Shown here piece after piece: positions 35,202-44,169 of a DNA stretch of 64,000 nucleotides (within the stretch, counting starts at the first letter, position 1; each line of letters starts with the position of its first letter). The stretch lies in assembly GCF_000612545.2 (NCBI RefSeq), contig NZ_CP097800.1, forward strand, positions 6,812,001 through 6,876,000. The letters are read 5' to 3'. Below the pieces are notes generated by a model that did not search any database, had not been told where the DNA came from, and was given only the letters and a program-made list of their open reading frames with translations. Origin of the DNA: Streptomyces sp. PCS3-D2. Lineage in GTDB: Bacteria > Actinomycetota > Actinomycetes > Streptomycetales > Streptomycetaceae. Both the position numbers and the translations under genes were made by a program.

Positions 35202-35672
35202 TCACGGAGAGTCGCCGCCGCCGACCGAGGACAGGGCGCCCGACAGTCCCCGAAGCATCTCGGCCGTCCGGTGCACCTCCTCCTCGCCCCCCAGGCTCTC
35301 GCACAGATGCCGAGCCAGCTCCGCCAGGCAGGAGTCGATCTCCCGCTTCGCCGCCGCGCCCCGCTCGGTGGCGGCGAGGAGCTTCGCCCGCCGGTGCGCC
35401 GGATTGTCCAGGTAGGCGGCGAGCCCCTGGGACACGAGCAGGTCGGCTATGCGCTGCACGCTCTGCCGGGTGGTCCCCACCCGCCGGGCGACCTCGGAGA
35501 CCGACAGCGACTCGTCCGTCACCGTGCTCAGGATCTGCCAGCGTGCCGCGCTGAGCCCGACCGACAGCGCCAGCCGGTCCACGGCCGCGGTGAACCGTCC
35601 GTTCAGTCGGAAGACCGCCACGGCGGCCCGGCTGAACGCCTCGACTTGCCCGGACTCCGCTGTACGCGTCAA
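35202..35672 (-). CDS. MarR family transcriptional regulator
   Basis: A 156-residue winged-helix protein. The DNA-binding part is SVSEVARRVGTTRQSVQRI followed by the wing NPAHRRAKLL; dimer helices flank it. TTG 35672 is the only start that gives a full N-terminal helix. It lies upstream of the AfsR-like gene on the same strand and divergent from the FUSC-like membrane protein gene across about 360 bases. MarR proteins often repress an adjacent transporter in response to aromatic ligands, and FUSC proteins export aromatic acids, so the divergent pair may be a regulator and its target. Confidence 0.88.
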   Translation of the reverse strand: MTRTAESGQVEAFSRAAVAVFRLNGRFTAAVDRLALSVGLSAARWQILSTVTDESLSVSEVARRVGTTRQSVQRIADLLVSQGLAAYLDNPAHRRAKLLAATERGAAAKREIDSCLAELARHLCESLGGEEEVHRTAEMLRGLSGALSSVGGGDSP

Positions 35673-36033
35673 CGCCGGCCCCCCCTTCCGTACGCCCCCC
35701 GGGTCGCTGCACGATAACAGCGCGTGGTCGCCCGGACGAGAGCCCTGCGCGGTCGAGGTCGAGCAGCCTCCCCGACTGGTCCGTTGGCCGCGTCATGGCC
35801 GACGAATCCCCTCAGGGGCCATGCCAATGGCACTGCCCACCGGTCACGAGTTGAGCCAGTGGGCCTCCAGGTGCTTATCTGTGTCCTATCCATGTACTTA
35901 CGGCGCCGTGCAGCGCCGGACGGCAACGAGGCCGGTTCCGGAGCGCGGCGCCTTCGCCGTGCCCGTCCGCCGCCCACCACCCCCGGGCGGCGCCGGGCCG
36001 GCGCGCACCGTTCCAGGGGGGCGGCACACCGCT
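35673..36033. other. Divergent intergenic region, MarR gene to FUSC gene
   Basis: About 360 bases with no convincing gene. It must hold the promoters of the two divergent genes. I see no long inverted repeat that would be an obvious MarR operator. A lower-G+C patch near 35870-35900 (TTATCTGTGTCCTATCCATG) is the likeliest promoter area for the membrane protein. Confidence 0.5.
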
Positions 36034-37545
36034 GTGAAGAGGATGTTCGTAGCTCCGGATCCGGGGCGCCTGCGGCTCAGGACCTCGGCCCGCGCCGTGA
36101 TCGGCGTCGGCGCCGCCGCAGCCCTCGCCGAACTGTGCGGTCTCTCCCTGACCGCTTCCATCACCGGCGGCCTCGCCGCCCTGCTCGCGCTCTTCACCGT
36201 CACCGACGCCAGCGTGCGCCGCCAGGCCGCCACCACCGCCCTGCTTCCCGCTGCCGGATTCCCGGTCCTGGCCCTCGCCACCGCCCTGCACGGGGTCACC
36301 CCGCTGCGCGACGCAGCCTTCGTCCTCGTCGTCTTCTGCGGGGTCTACGCCCGCCGCTGGGGTCCGCGCGGTCATGCCCTGGGGATCTTCGCGTTCATGA
36401 ACTTCTTCATCACGCAGTTCCTGCACGCCCTCCCCGCGCAGCTCCCCGAGCTGTACGCCGCCGTGGGCCTCGCCCTCGGCGCCGCCGCGGCCGTGCGCTT
36501 CCTGCTGTGGCCCATCGAGCGGCGCACCCCGCCGCCCGCCGCCCCCGCGCCGCTGCCCGGCCGCGGCCTGGCCCGGCACACGACCCGCCAGGCCTTCCAG
36601 GCGACCGCCGCCTGCGCCGTCGCCCTCAGCGTCGGCCAGGTGCTCTCCGAGGAGCGCTGGTACTGGGCCGTCGGCACCGCCTGGTGGATCTTCGTCAACA
36701 CCGCCTCGCGCGGGGAGACGCTCGTCCGCGGCTTCCGCCGGGTGCTGGGCACCGTCGTCGGCGTGGCGGCCGGGGTGCTGATCGCGATCCCGCTGGACGG
36801 CGCGCCCGTGCCCACCGCCCTCCTGGTCGGGGCCTGCGTGTTCGGGATCTTCTACACGGCCGCCGTCTCGTACAGCTGGATGATCCTCGCCGTCACGCTC
36901 ATGGCAGGCCTGCTCTACGGCCTCCTCGGCGTGCTGGACCCGGGCCTGCTCGTGCTCCGCCTGGAGGAGACCGCCGTCGGGGCCCTGTGCGCCGCGCTGG
37001 CCGTGGTCCTCGTCCTGCCGGTCACCACCCACGCCACGAACGACGCCTGGATCCAGCGCGCCCTGCTCTGCGTGCACGCGGCCACCGCCGAGGCCACCGC
37101 CCGCCTCGCGGGCTCCCCGGCGGCGGATCCCGCCCCGCACGCCGCGGAGCTGGAGACGCTGCTGGCCCGGGTCCGGATGGCGCTCGCGCCGCTGGTCCAC
37201 CCGCTCAGTCCGTTCCGCGCGCGCAAGGCCCGCGCCGGCCAGGTCATCACCCTGCTGGACGACTGCGCCCGCGAGGTGCGCGGCCTGGTGGCCGTCGCCG
37301 CCGATCCGGACGCCGGCCACGACGCCCGCCTCGCCGCGGCCTGCTGGCGCGTCGAGGCCGCGGTGCAGGCACTGACCGTCGGGGAAAGGGAACTCGAAGG
37401 CCCCGCGTCGGCGGACGCCACCGCGCCGCCCGCCGCCACGACCGAGCCCGCGCTCGCCCACCTCCAGGGCCTGGAGCGGGCCCTCGCCGAACTGGCCACG
37501 CCGCTGGGCAGCGACCCCAAGGCACCGTTCGTCATCAGCGCCTGA
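36034..37545 (+). CDS. FUSC-like aromatic acid exporter family membrane protein
   Basis: A 503-residue protein, counting from GTG 36034 (ATG 36043 is an equally good start). The N-terminal half has two clusters of hydrophobic helices separated by a Pro-rich loop (PPPAAPAPLP, near 165-175), and the C-terminal third is a soluble helical domain. The second half contains the FUSC hallmark VGTAWWIFVN and RGFRRVLGTVVGVAAG. Family members export aromatic acids or fusaric acid-like compounds. It ends 11 bases inside the convergent helicase gene. It is not obviously part of the NRPS cluster, but export of a cluster by-product is possible. Confidence 0.82.
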   Translation: MKRMFVAPDPGRLRLRTSARAVIGVGAAAALAELCGLSLTASITGGLAALLALFTVTDASVRRQAATTALLPAAGFPVLALATALHGVTPLRDAAFVLVVFCGVYARRWGPRGHALGIFAFMNFFITQFLHALPAQLPELYAAVGLALGAAAAVRFLLWPIERRTPPPAAPAPLPGRGLARHTTRQAFQATAACAVALSVGQVLSEERWYWAVGTAWWIFVNTASRGETLVRGFRRVLGTVVGVAAGVLIAIPLDGAPVPTALLVGACVFGIFYTAAVSYSWMILAVTLMAGLLYGLLGVLDPGLLVLRLEETAVGALCAALAVVLVLPVTTHATNDAWIQRALLCVHAATAEATARLAGSPAADPAPHAAELETLLARVRMALAPLVHPLSPFRARKARAGQVITLLDDCAREVRGLVAVAADPDAGHDARLAAACWRVEAAVQALTVGERELEGPASADATAPPAATTEPALAHLQGLERALAELATPLGSDPKAPFVISA

Positions 37546-39832
37546 GCAGCCCGCCCCAGGCCGGCGCCCGCCCCGCGGGCGTCCGGCCGGGGGAGTGCAC
37601 CACGCCCAGGGCCTGGGTCGCCCGGGTCAGCGCCACGTACAGGTCGCTCGGCCCCAGATCGGCCGGCTCCACCACGATCACCGTGTCGAACTCCAGCCCC
37701 TTGGCCTGGCGAGGATCCAGCAGGACGACCTCCCGCGTCAGATCGGGCCCCTCCTCCTGCCGCACCTCCGGCAGCCCGCCCGCCAGCGCCCCGTGCAGAT
37801 CCCGCGGCGCGATCACCGCCAGCCGCCGTCCGGCCGACCGCTCCCGCTCCACCGCCTGCGCAACCGCCCCGGCGAGGTCGTCGGCCTCCCGCACCCACGG
37901 CCGCACCCCGGTGGCCCGTACCGAACGCGGTGGTTCGAAGCCCGGATCGCGCTCGCGCAGCACGGCCGCCGCCACCTCCATGATCTCGGCCGGCGTACGG
38001 TAGTTCACCCCCAGCCGGACCAGCTCCCAGCGCTCGCCCACGTACGGCGAGAGGATCCGTTCCCAGGACCCGCAGCCCGCCTCGTCCCCGGTCTGCGCCG
38101 GATCGCCGACCAAGGTCATCGAGCGGGTCGGGCAGCGCCGCATGAGCAGCCGCCATGCCATCTCCGACAGCTCCTGCGCCTCGTCCACGATGACGTGCCC
38201 GAACGCCCAGGTCCGGTCGGCCGCGGCACGCTCGGCGGTGCTGCGGTGGTCGGCCTCCTCGTGACGCTCCGCCATCCGCTCGGCGTCGATGATGTCGTGC
38301 GCCGCGAGGTACTCGCTCTCCTCGTCCTCGAACTCGTACGACCGGGAACCCGCGGACACGTCCAGCACGCCCTGCGCGTACGCGATGCGCCGCACGCGCT
38401 GCCGCTCCTCGGCGGCGCGCAGCGCGCTGTCGTCCTCTCCGAGCAGCTCGGCCGCCTCGTCCAGGAGCGGCACGTCGGCCGGGGTCCAGTCGGGCCGCGC
38501 CGAGGGGCCCCGCCGGACGAGCCGGGCCTCGTCGTCGGGCAGGTGCGTGGGCTCTGCCAGGAAGTCGACGATCAGTTGCTGCGGGGTGAGCGGGGGCCAC
38601 AGCGTGTCGATCGCCGCGTGCACGGCGGGGCTCGTGGCGATCTCCTTGCCGAGCTGGGCGACATCGTCGGGGCCGAGCAGGTTCGGTCCGCCGTACGGGT
38701 CGGCGCCCAGTCGGTCGGCGAGCTGCGCGGTGAGCGCGTCGATGATCCGGAAGGCGAAGACCGGCCTCGCCCGGTTGTGCGGCAGCCCGGTGGCCCGGGC
38801 CGCATCCCGTGCCCCGTGGGCCATCGTGCGGTCCAGCAGCAGGGTCCCGTAGTCGTCGTGGTCGATCTCCAGCGCGGGCTCGGGGACGGTGTCGTACTCC
38901 TCGCCGCTGTCCGCCGGCACGTGCTCCGGCAGGCACTGCCGGTCGGCCACGACCCGGGCGAGGACCTGGGCCATCGCGGCGCGGCCCTTCACGGCGGCGG
39001 CCCCGGGGCGGTCGGTCCCGGTGGCGTGAACCCCGGGGAACAGCTCGCCCGGGGTGGACAGCAGCACGCCCGTCTCGCCGAGCGCGGGGAGGACCCCGCC
39101 GATGTAGCCGAGGAAGGCCGGACCCGGCCCGACGATCAGCACACCGCGCCTGGCGAGCAGCTCGCGGTGGGCGTACAGCAGGTAGGCCGCGCGGTGCAGG
39201 GCGACCGCGGTCTTGCCGGTGCCGGGTCCGCCCTCGACGACGAGCACCCCGCGGTACGGGGAGCGGATGACCCGGTCCTGGTCGGCCTGGATCGTCCGCA
39301 CGATGTCGTGCATGCGGCCGGTGCGGGCGGCGTCGAGCGCGGCCAGCAGGACCGCGTCGGCGTCGGATCCCTCGTGGCCGGTGCGCTCCGCGTCGGCCAG
39401 GTCCAGGATCTCGTCGTGCAGGGCGGTGACCACCCGGCCCCGGCTGCTGATGTGCCGACGCCGGCGCAACCCCATCGGGGTGTGTCCAGTGGCGAGGTAG
39501 AAGGGACGGGCGGCCTCGGCGCGCCAGTCCAGGACCAGCGGAGTGCGTTCCGTGTCGTCCGCGCGGATCCCGATGCGGCCGATGTGGTGGTCGCGGCCGT
39601 CCGAGAACTCCAGGCGCCCGAAACAGAGACCGTTCTCCCCGGCGTTCAGGGCGGACAGGAGACCGGACTGCTCAGCCACCAGGACATCGCGCTCCAGACG
39701 CGCCTGAAAGCCGCTTCCCACATCGCGCAAGGCGCTTTCCACCGCCTGTTCGGCCTGGTCGCGCAGGTCGTCGAGGCGCCGATAGAGATCGGTGACGAAT
39801 TGCTGCTCTTTCCGGAATTCCTCGGTTGACAA
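37535..39832 (-). CDS. HelD/UvrD-like superfamily I helicase
   Basis: About 766 residues. It has an N-terminal coiled-coil (1-60), Walker A GGPGTGKT at about 201-208, Walker B VIVDEAQEL, VGDPAQTGDEAG, and the C-terminal motifs NYRTPAEI and VALTRATQ. This is the HelD group, which binds RNA polymerase and recycles stalled complexes; some actinomycete members (HelR) protect against rifamycins. TTG 39832 is preferred because AGGAG lies five bases before it; GTG 39838 overlaps that site. I looked upstream for the palindromic rifamycin-associated element and did not see one. Confidence 0.88.
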   Translation of the reverse strand: MSTEEFRKEQQFVTDLYRRLDDLRDQAEQAVESALRDVGSGFQARLERDVLVAEQSGLLSALNAGENGLCFGRLEFSDGRDHHIGRIGIRADDTERTPLVLDWRAEAARPFYLATGHTPMGLRRRRHISSRGRVVTALHDEILDLADAERTGHEGSDADAVLLAALDAARTGRMHDIVRTIQADQDRVIRSPYRGVLVVEGGPGTGKTAVALHRAAYLLYAHRELLARRGVLIVGPGPAFLGYIGGVLPALGETGVLLSTPGELFPGVHATGTDRPGAAAVKGRAAMAQVLARVVADRQCLPEHVPADSGEEYDTVPEPALEIDHDDYGTLLLDRTMAHGARDAARATGLPHNRARPVFAFRIIDALTAQLADRLGADPYGGPNLLGPDDVAQLGKEIATSPAVHAAIDTLWPPLTPQQLIVDFLAEPTHLPDDEARLVRRGPSARPDWTPADVPLLDEAAELLGEDDSALRAAEERQRVRRIAYAQGVLDVSAGSRSYEFEDEESEYLAAHDIIDAERMAERHEEADHRSTAERAAADRTWAFGHVIVDEAQELSEMAWRLLMRRCPTRSMTLVGDPAQTGDEAGCGSWERILSPYVGERWELVRLGVNYRTPAEIMEVAAAVLRERDPGFEPPRSVRATGVRPWVREADDLAGAVAQAVERERSAGRRLAVIAPRDLHGALAGGLPEVRQEEGPDLTREVVLLDPRQAKGLEFDTVIVVEPADLGPSDLYVALTRATQALGVVHSPGRTPAGRAPAWGGLLRR

Positions 39833-39972
39833 TTGCACTCCTGCCGCGATACTGTGCCCACGTTGCGTTTATCGCGCCTTCGTTCGCACGAAAACACGAA
39901 CTGGTAAATATACGCCTTCCGCTCCCTCGGTTGCCCATTCGGCCGGGGGATTTTTTGCGTACGGTGGATCTC

Positions 39973-40560
39973 ATGACCACCGCACACGGCCCGGCCGACG
40001 GAATCGTCTACCGCCTCGCGCGCCCCGAGGACGCGGGCGCCGTCGCGGCCCTGGACAGCTCCTTCACCACCCGCACCGTCTTCGAGGTGGCCGTCTCCGG
40101 TGACGGTTCCGGCTTCCTGCTCCGCGAGGTCCCCGTGGACCCGCCCGTGCGCAGGGCGTTCCCGCCCGAGGAGCACGACGAGCAGGGCATCGCAGGCCCC
40201 CGGGGGGCCGACGTGGACGCGGACACGCGCACCTTCGTCGCCCTCGACAGCGGCGAGCTCTGTGGCTTCGCCGCCGTCGGCTACGCCGCGTGGAACCGGC
40301 GTCTGACGGTCGAGGACATCGAGGTCGCACCCGGCCACCGGGGCCGCGGGATCGGCAGCGCCCTGATGGGGTGCGCGGCCGAGTTCGGCCGGGAGCGGGG
40401 TGCGGAGCACATCTGGTTGGAGGTCAGCTCGGTCAACGCCCCCGCCGTGCACGCCTACCGGCGCATGGGGTTCACCTTCTGCGGCCTCGACACCGCCCTC
40501 TACGGAGGCACCCCCGCCGCCGGCGAGCAGGCGCTCTTCATGAGCCGGCCCTGCCGCTGA
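39973..40560 (+). CDS. Streptothricin acetyltransferase homologue (GNAT)
   Basis: A 195-residue GNAT enzyme that closely follows the pattern of the Streptomyces streptothricin acetyltransferase (nat1/sta): SSFTTRTVFEVAVSGDG near the N-terminus, DIEVAPGHRGRGIGSALM as the acetyl-CoA loop, and AYRRMGFTFCGLDTALYGG near the end. That enzyme acetylates the beta-lysine amine of streptothricin and inactivates it. The middle segment (DEQGIAGPRGADVDADT) is the acidic insert seen in the family. No streptothricin biosynthesis genes are in the window, so it is probably a resistance gene only. ATG 39973 has GGTGGA four bases upstream. Confidence 0.85.
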   Translation: MTTAHGPADGIVYRLARPEDAGAVAALDSSFTTRTVFEVAVSGDGSGFLLREVPVDPPVRRAFPPEEHDEQGIAGPRGADVDADTRTFVALDSGELCGFAAVGYAAWNRRLTVEDIEVAPGHRGRGIGSALMGCAAEFGRERGAEHIWLEVSSVNAPAVHAYRRMGFTFCGLDTALYGGTPAAGEQALFMSRPCR

Positions 40561-40817
40561 TCCGACCCCGCCCCCGCGTGGGGTGCGCCGGCGTGCGGCA
40601 GTGGGTCTGACGAAACGTCAACCCGCCTCGCGCGCCGCATCGTACGCTTGTGCGGCCCTTGTTCGCAGCCCGTTCCGTGAGGATCACCCGGAGGAGTGTT
40701 CCGGGTGCCCGGACGGTACGCCGCTGACCTGCGGCAGGTACAACGGGTCATTGTTTACTGCACATTCATCCGGCACGTACAGGGTGGATCTGGTCGGACA
40801 GGGGGTAACCCGCCGGA

Positions 40818-41954
40818 ATGGAAATTCTTCAACAGCGCTCCACCACCGCACAGGTGTGGCAGGCGGCCGAGGAGTTCATCCGACTCTTCCACCGGGAGCA
40901 CGCCGGCGCGGGTGATCCGCGCGCTCGGCTCGCCGCCGTGAGGGCGGAACTCGCGGACACGGGGACCTACGTGCACACCCCCGAGGAGCTCGTCCACGGG
41001 GCGCGCGTGGCCTGGCGCAACAGCAACCGCTGCATAGGCAGGCTCTACTGGAACTCGCTGCGGGTCCGTGACCGCCGCGGGCTCGCCGACGCCGACGCCA
41101 TCGCGGCCGAATGCTTCGACCACCTGCGCGAGGCCACGAACGGCGGCCGGGTCAGACCCACCATCACGGTGTTCGCCCCGGAGACCCCGCAGCGCCCGGG
41201 GCCGGTGATCTGGAGCGAGCAGCTCGTCCGCTACGCCGGCTACGGCGACCATCCCTCGATAACCGTCGGCGACGCCCGCAACGCCCCGCTGACCGAGGCC
41301 CTGCTCCGGCTCGGCTGGTCCGGCGGGGCCGGCACCCCCTTCGACCTCCTCCCGCTGGTGGTCCAGGGCTCCGACGACAAGCCCAGGTGGTTCGACACCC
41401 CCGCGGACGCGGTCATGGAGGTGCCGATCGGCCACCCCGACGGCGACGGCTGGGAGGACTGGGGCCTGCGCTGGCACGCCGTACCGGCCATCTCCAACAT
41501 GTGCCTGGAGGTCGGCGGCATCCACTACCCGGCCGCCCCCTTCAACGGTTGGTACATGGGCACCGAGATCGGCGCCCGCAATCTCGCCGACACCGACCGC
41601 TACAACCTCCTCCCCGCCGTCGCCCGCCGCCTGGGCCTGGACACCTCCAGCGACCGCTCGCTGTGGAAGGACCGTGCCCTCGTCGAGCTCAACCGGGCGG
41701 TCCTGCACTCCTTCGACCGCGCGGGGGTCACGATCGCCGACCACCACAGCGAGTCCCGGCGCTTCCTCTCCCACATGGAGCGCGAGGAGCGCAAAGGCCG
41801 CGAGGTGGGGGCGGACTGGTCCTGGATCGTGCCGCCGATCTCCGGCGCCGCGACCCCGGTCTTCCATCGCACCTACGAGGACCGCCCCAGCAGCACGGCC
41901 TACGTCCACCATCCCGGCGCACAGGAGCGAGCCCGGGGGCGGGATTTGGTCTAG
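40818..41954 (+). CDS. nos: Bacterial nitric oxide synthase oxygenase
   Basis: A 378-residue oxygenase-only NOS that converts L-arginine to citrulline and nitric oxide. The haem-thiolate ligand is Cys72 in WRNSNRCIGR, and the substrate/pterin region FNGWYMGTEIG is intact. As in other bacteria there is no reductase domain, so electrons come from separate flavoproteins. Streptomyces NOS can protect from stress or supply NO for nitration, as in thaxtomin. A nitrating P450 neighbour is not present; the only P450 is 37 kb away in the NRPS operon. The 257-base upstream gap contains a TCCGGG-TG-CCCGGA repeat (about 40700) but no recognised element. Confidence 0.93.
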   Translation: MEILQQRSTTAQVWQAAEEFIRLFHREHAGAGDPRARLAAVRAELADTGTYVHTPEELVHGARVAWRNSNRCIGRLYWNSLRVRDRRGLADADAIAAECFDHLREATNGGRVRPTITVFAPETPQRPGPVIWSEQLVRYAGYGDHPSITVGDARNAPLTEALLRLGWSGGAGTPFDLLPLVVQGSDDKPRWFDTPADAVMEVPIGHPDGDGWEDWGLRWHAVPAISNMCLEVGGIHYPAAPFNGWYMGTEIGARNLADTDRYNLLPAVARRLGLDTSSDRSLWKDRALVELNRAVLHSFDRAGVTIADHHSESRRFLSHMEREERKGREVGADWSWIVPPISGAATPVFHRTYEDRPSSTAYVHHPGAQERARGRDLV

Positions 41955-42009
41955 ACCTTCTGTTACCGTCGGCTCGGGACGGATCCGAAAGCGGTGAGAG
42001 GGGTTTCCT

Positions 42010-43074
42010 GTGGGCGACGCGGACAGCACGGACCGAAGCGGCGAACACCGGGCCTACATCGGCTCCTTCACCTCGGGGGGCGGCCGCGGTGTCACCATCG
42101 CGGCCGTGGATCCGAAGACCGGGGCGCTGACCCCGCTCTCGGTCGCCACCGCCGAGGATCCGTCGTACCTCGCCCTCGCGCGGGACGCCGGCGTCCTCTA
42201 CGCGGTGAGCGAGACCGAGCGGGGCGGGGTGGCGGCGTTCCGGCGCACCGCCGGGGGCCTCGCCCCGCTCGGCGCACCCGTGTCCGTCGGCGGCTCCGGA
42301 CCCACCCATGTCAGCGTGGCCGGAGGTCGCCTGTTCACCGCGAACTACACCTCGGGCAGCGTCAGCAGCCTCCCCCTGGACGCTGAGGGCCGCCCGCACG
42401 GCCCGGCGCGCGTCCTCGCACACCGGGGCTCCGGGCCCGACGCCGCCCGGCAGGCGGGTCCGCACGCCCACCAGGTGCTGCCGGACCCGACCGGCCGCTG
42501 GGTGCTGAGCGTCGATCTCGGCACCGATTCCGTACGGGTCTGCGCGCCGGACCCGGCCTCGGGCGGGCTGCGGCAGCACGCCGAGACGGCGCTGCGCGCC
42601 GGTACCGGCCCCCGCCACCTGGTCTTCCACCCGGAGGACGCGTTCGTCTACGTCCTGCACGAGCTGGAGCCGCAGGTGACCGTCTGCCGCTGGAACACCG
42701 CCCTGGGGCAGCTGGAGCCGGTCGGTGAGGTTCCGGTGGCCTCCGAGGGTGCCTCAGGGGTCGTACGGGCGTACCCATCGGCGATCGTGGCCTCGCCGGA
42801 CGGGAGGTTCGTCTGGGCGGCCGTCCGCGGTACCGACGCGCTGGCCACCCTGTCCCTCGCCGACGGGCCCGGGAGGCCGCGGCTCACCGGCACCGTCGCC
42901 TGCGGCGGCAGCTGGCCGCGCGACCTCGCCGCGGACGCCACCGGGAGCCGCCTCTACGCGGCCAACGAGCACTCGGGAGACGTCACCTGGTTCGACGTGG
43001 ACCCGTCGACCGGGCGGCCGCACAGGGCGGGCGCGCTCGCCGTCCCCGCCGCCACCTGCGTGGTCCTCGGCTGA
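42010..43074 (+). CDS. Lactonase family beta-propeller (YbhE-like)
   Basis: A 354-residue protein of the seven-bladed 6-phosphogluconolactonase-like propeller family. Repeated blade segments such as PSYLALARD, PTHVSVAGG, PRHLVFHPED and PRDLAADAT are visible. It may hydrolyse 6-phosphogluconolactone or a related lactone, though many actinomycete members are uncharacterised. It starts at GTG 42010 behind GAGAGGGG, only 55 bases after the NOS gene, so the two may be co-transcribed. A strong hairpin follows its stop. Confidence 0.88.
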   Translation: MGDADSTDRSGEHRAYIGSFTSGGGRGVTIAAVDPKTGALTPLSVATAEDPSYLALARDAGVLYAVSETERGGVAAFRRTAGGLAPLGAPVSVGGSGPTHVSVAGGRLFTANYTSGSVSSLPLDAEGRPHGPARVLAHRGSGPDAARQAGPHAHQVLPDPTGRWVLSVDLGTDSVRVCAPDPASGGLRQHAETALRAGTGPRHLVFHPEDAFVYVLHELEPQVTVCRWNTALGQLEPVGEVPVASEGASGVVRAYPSAIVASPDGRFVWAAVRGTDALATLSLADGPGRPRLTGTVACGGSWPRDLAADATGSRLYAANEHSGDVTWFDVDPSTGRPHRAGALAVPAATCVVLG

Positions 43075-43100
43075 GATGCCATGCGGGCCGGACGTGCGAA

Positions 43101-43138
43101 GGCCCCCGCAGTCCGGGTGCACCGGGTCTGCGGGGGCC
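43101..43138. terminator. Bidirectional terminator hairpin
   Basis: GGCCCCCGCAG and its perfect complement around a sixteen-base loop, between the convergent lactonase and CbiX-like genes. The 11-bp G+C-rich stem should end transcription from both sides. Confidence 0.75.
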
Positions 43139-43158
43139 TCCGTGGCGTGTCGGGCGGG

Positions 43159-44073
43159 TCAGTGCGCGGGCGAGCCCTGGGGGATCCCCAGCGCCGCGGT
43201 GTACTGCGCGACGGCCAGCTTGCCGAGCGCCGGGTAGGCGCCGAGCACCTCGGCGGTGGCGCAGTCGGCCTCCTTGCAGGCGGTGTCCAGCAGGCCGTCG
43301 GCCGCCTCCGGCCCGATCAGGTAGGGGGCGAGCGCGAGCTGAGTGGAGCCTTCGCGGCGCAGCTGCTCGGCGACCGCGGCCACCGAGCCCTCCTGGTCCA
43401 GCGCTGCCGCCTGGACGGGCACGGCGAGGCGGGCCGCGAGCAGCATGCCCGTGATCCCGGCGGCCTGCACGGCCTCCTCGCCCCCGGTGGTCGCCAGGAC
43501 GATGCCGTCGGCGGCGGTGGTCACGGTGAAGAGGCGGGCGCGGTCGGCGCGGGCCAGACCGGCCTCGGAGAGGCGCACGTGCAGCCCCTCGGCCAGCAGC
43601 GGGTGCGGGCCGAGGACATCGGCCAGCTCGGCGGCGGCGGAGGAGTCCATCAGCGCCTGGCGCATCCGGCGCAGCAGGTCGCTGTCCGGACCGGCCAGCA
43701 GCGGGACGACCACGGCGTCCGGGCCGGACGGTTCGGACACCTCGTGGCCGGCGGCGCGGGCGAACTCCGCACGCGCGGTCCGGTCGGCCGCGACGGCGCT
43801 CAGCACGCCCGACAGCGACGGGAACTCGGTCGCGTCGTCACCTTCGAGGAAACCGATGCGGGCGTCGAGGCCCGGCAACTCGGAGCGGCCGATGCTGATG
43901 ATCTCTTCCGCGAGCCCCCGCGAGGCGGCCGAGGGCGCACCGGGCACGGCGAGCACCAGCGCGGGCGCGCCCTCGGGCGCAGCCGCGGGCTCGGGCCGGC
44001 GGTGCCGTCCGGTCGGGCGGGGTCGCGGCATTCGTACGGGCAGGCCATTTGCGGGGCCAGTGGGGGAGCTCAT
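43159..44073 (-). CDS. CbiX/sirohydrochlorin chelatase-like protein
   Basis: A 304-residue protein with two weakly similar halves, related to CbiX/SirB ferrochelatase-like proteins. Recognisable parts include ALVLAVPGAP, DAVVVPLLAG, LAPYLIGPEAAD and LGAYPALGKLAVAQY. In canonical enzymes two histidines bind the metal near the start of each half; I do not see the usual HGS motif here, so chelatase activity is uncertain. The first 35 residues are basic and Pro-rich and look disordered. Such proteins are common single genes in Streptomyces. Confidence 0.75.
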   Translation of the reverse strand: MSSPTGPANGLPVRMPRPRPTGRHRRPEPAAAPEGAPALVLAVPGAPSAASRGLAEEIISIGRSELPGLDARIGFLEGDDATEFPSLSGVLSAVAADRTARAEFARAAGHEVSEPSGPDAVVVPLLAGPDSDLLRRMRQALMDSSAAAELADVLGPHPLLAEGLHVRLSEAGLARADRARLFTVTTAADGIVLATTGGEEAVQAAGITGMLLAARLAVPVQAAALDQEGSVAAVAEQLRREGSTQLALAPYLIGPEAADGLLDTACKEADCATAEVLGAYPALGKLAVAQYTAALGIPQGSPAH

Positions 44074-44169
44074 GGCGCCGCATGCTACTGGCTTATCGGA
44101 ACAAGGTGTTCGGGCAGGGCCTTTTCGTGTCGCATCTGTCCGTATTTATCCGTTGAATTGCAGATACGC

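Noticed and set aside
35158-35202. A 14-codon minus-strand frame (MNPPVLYAYTDKLA) just after the MarR gene, considered as a leader peptide
   Set aside because: No ribosome site, no hairpin or regulatory codon run, and no similarity to known leaders.
39833-39972. Rifamycin-associated element upstream of the HelD-type gene
   Set aside because: No palindrome of the expected form was found; only a short TTCGTTCGCACGAA-like imperfect repeat is present.
40561-40817. Riboswitch or small RNA before the nitric oxide synthase gene
   Set aside because: Only short G+C-rich inverted repeats are present; no known riboswitch core or conserved element was recognised.
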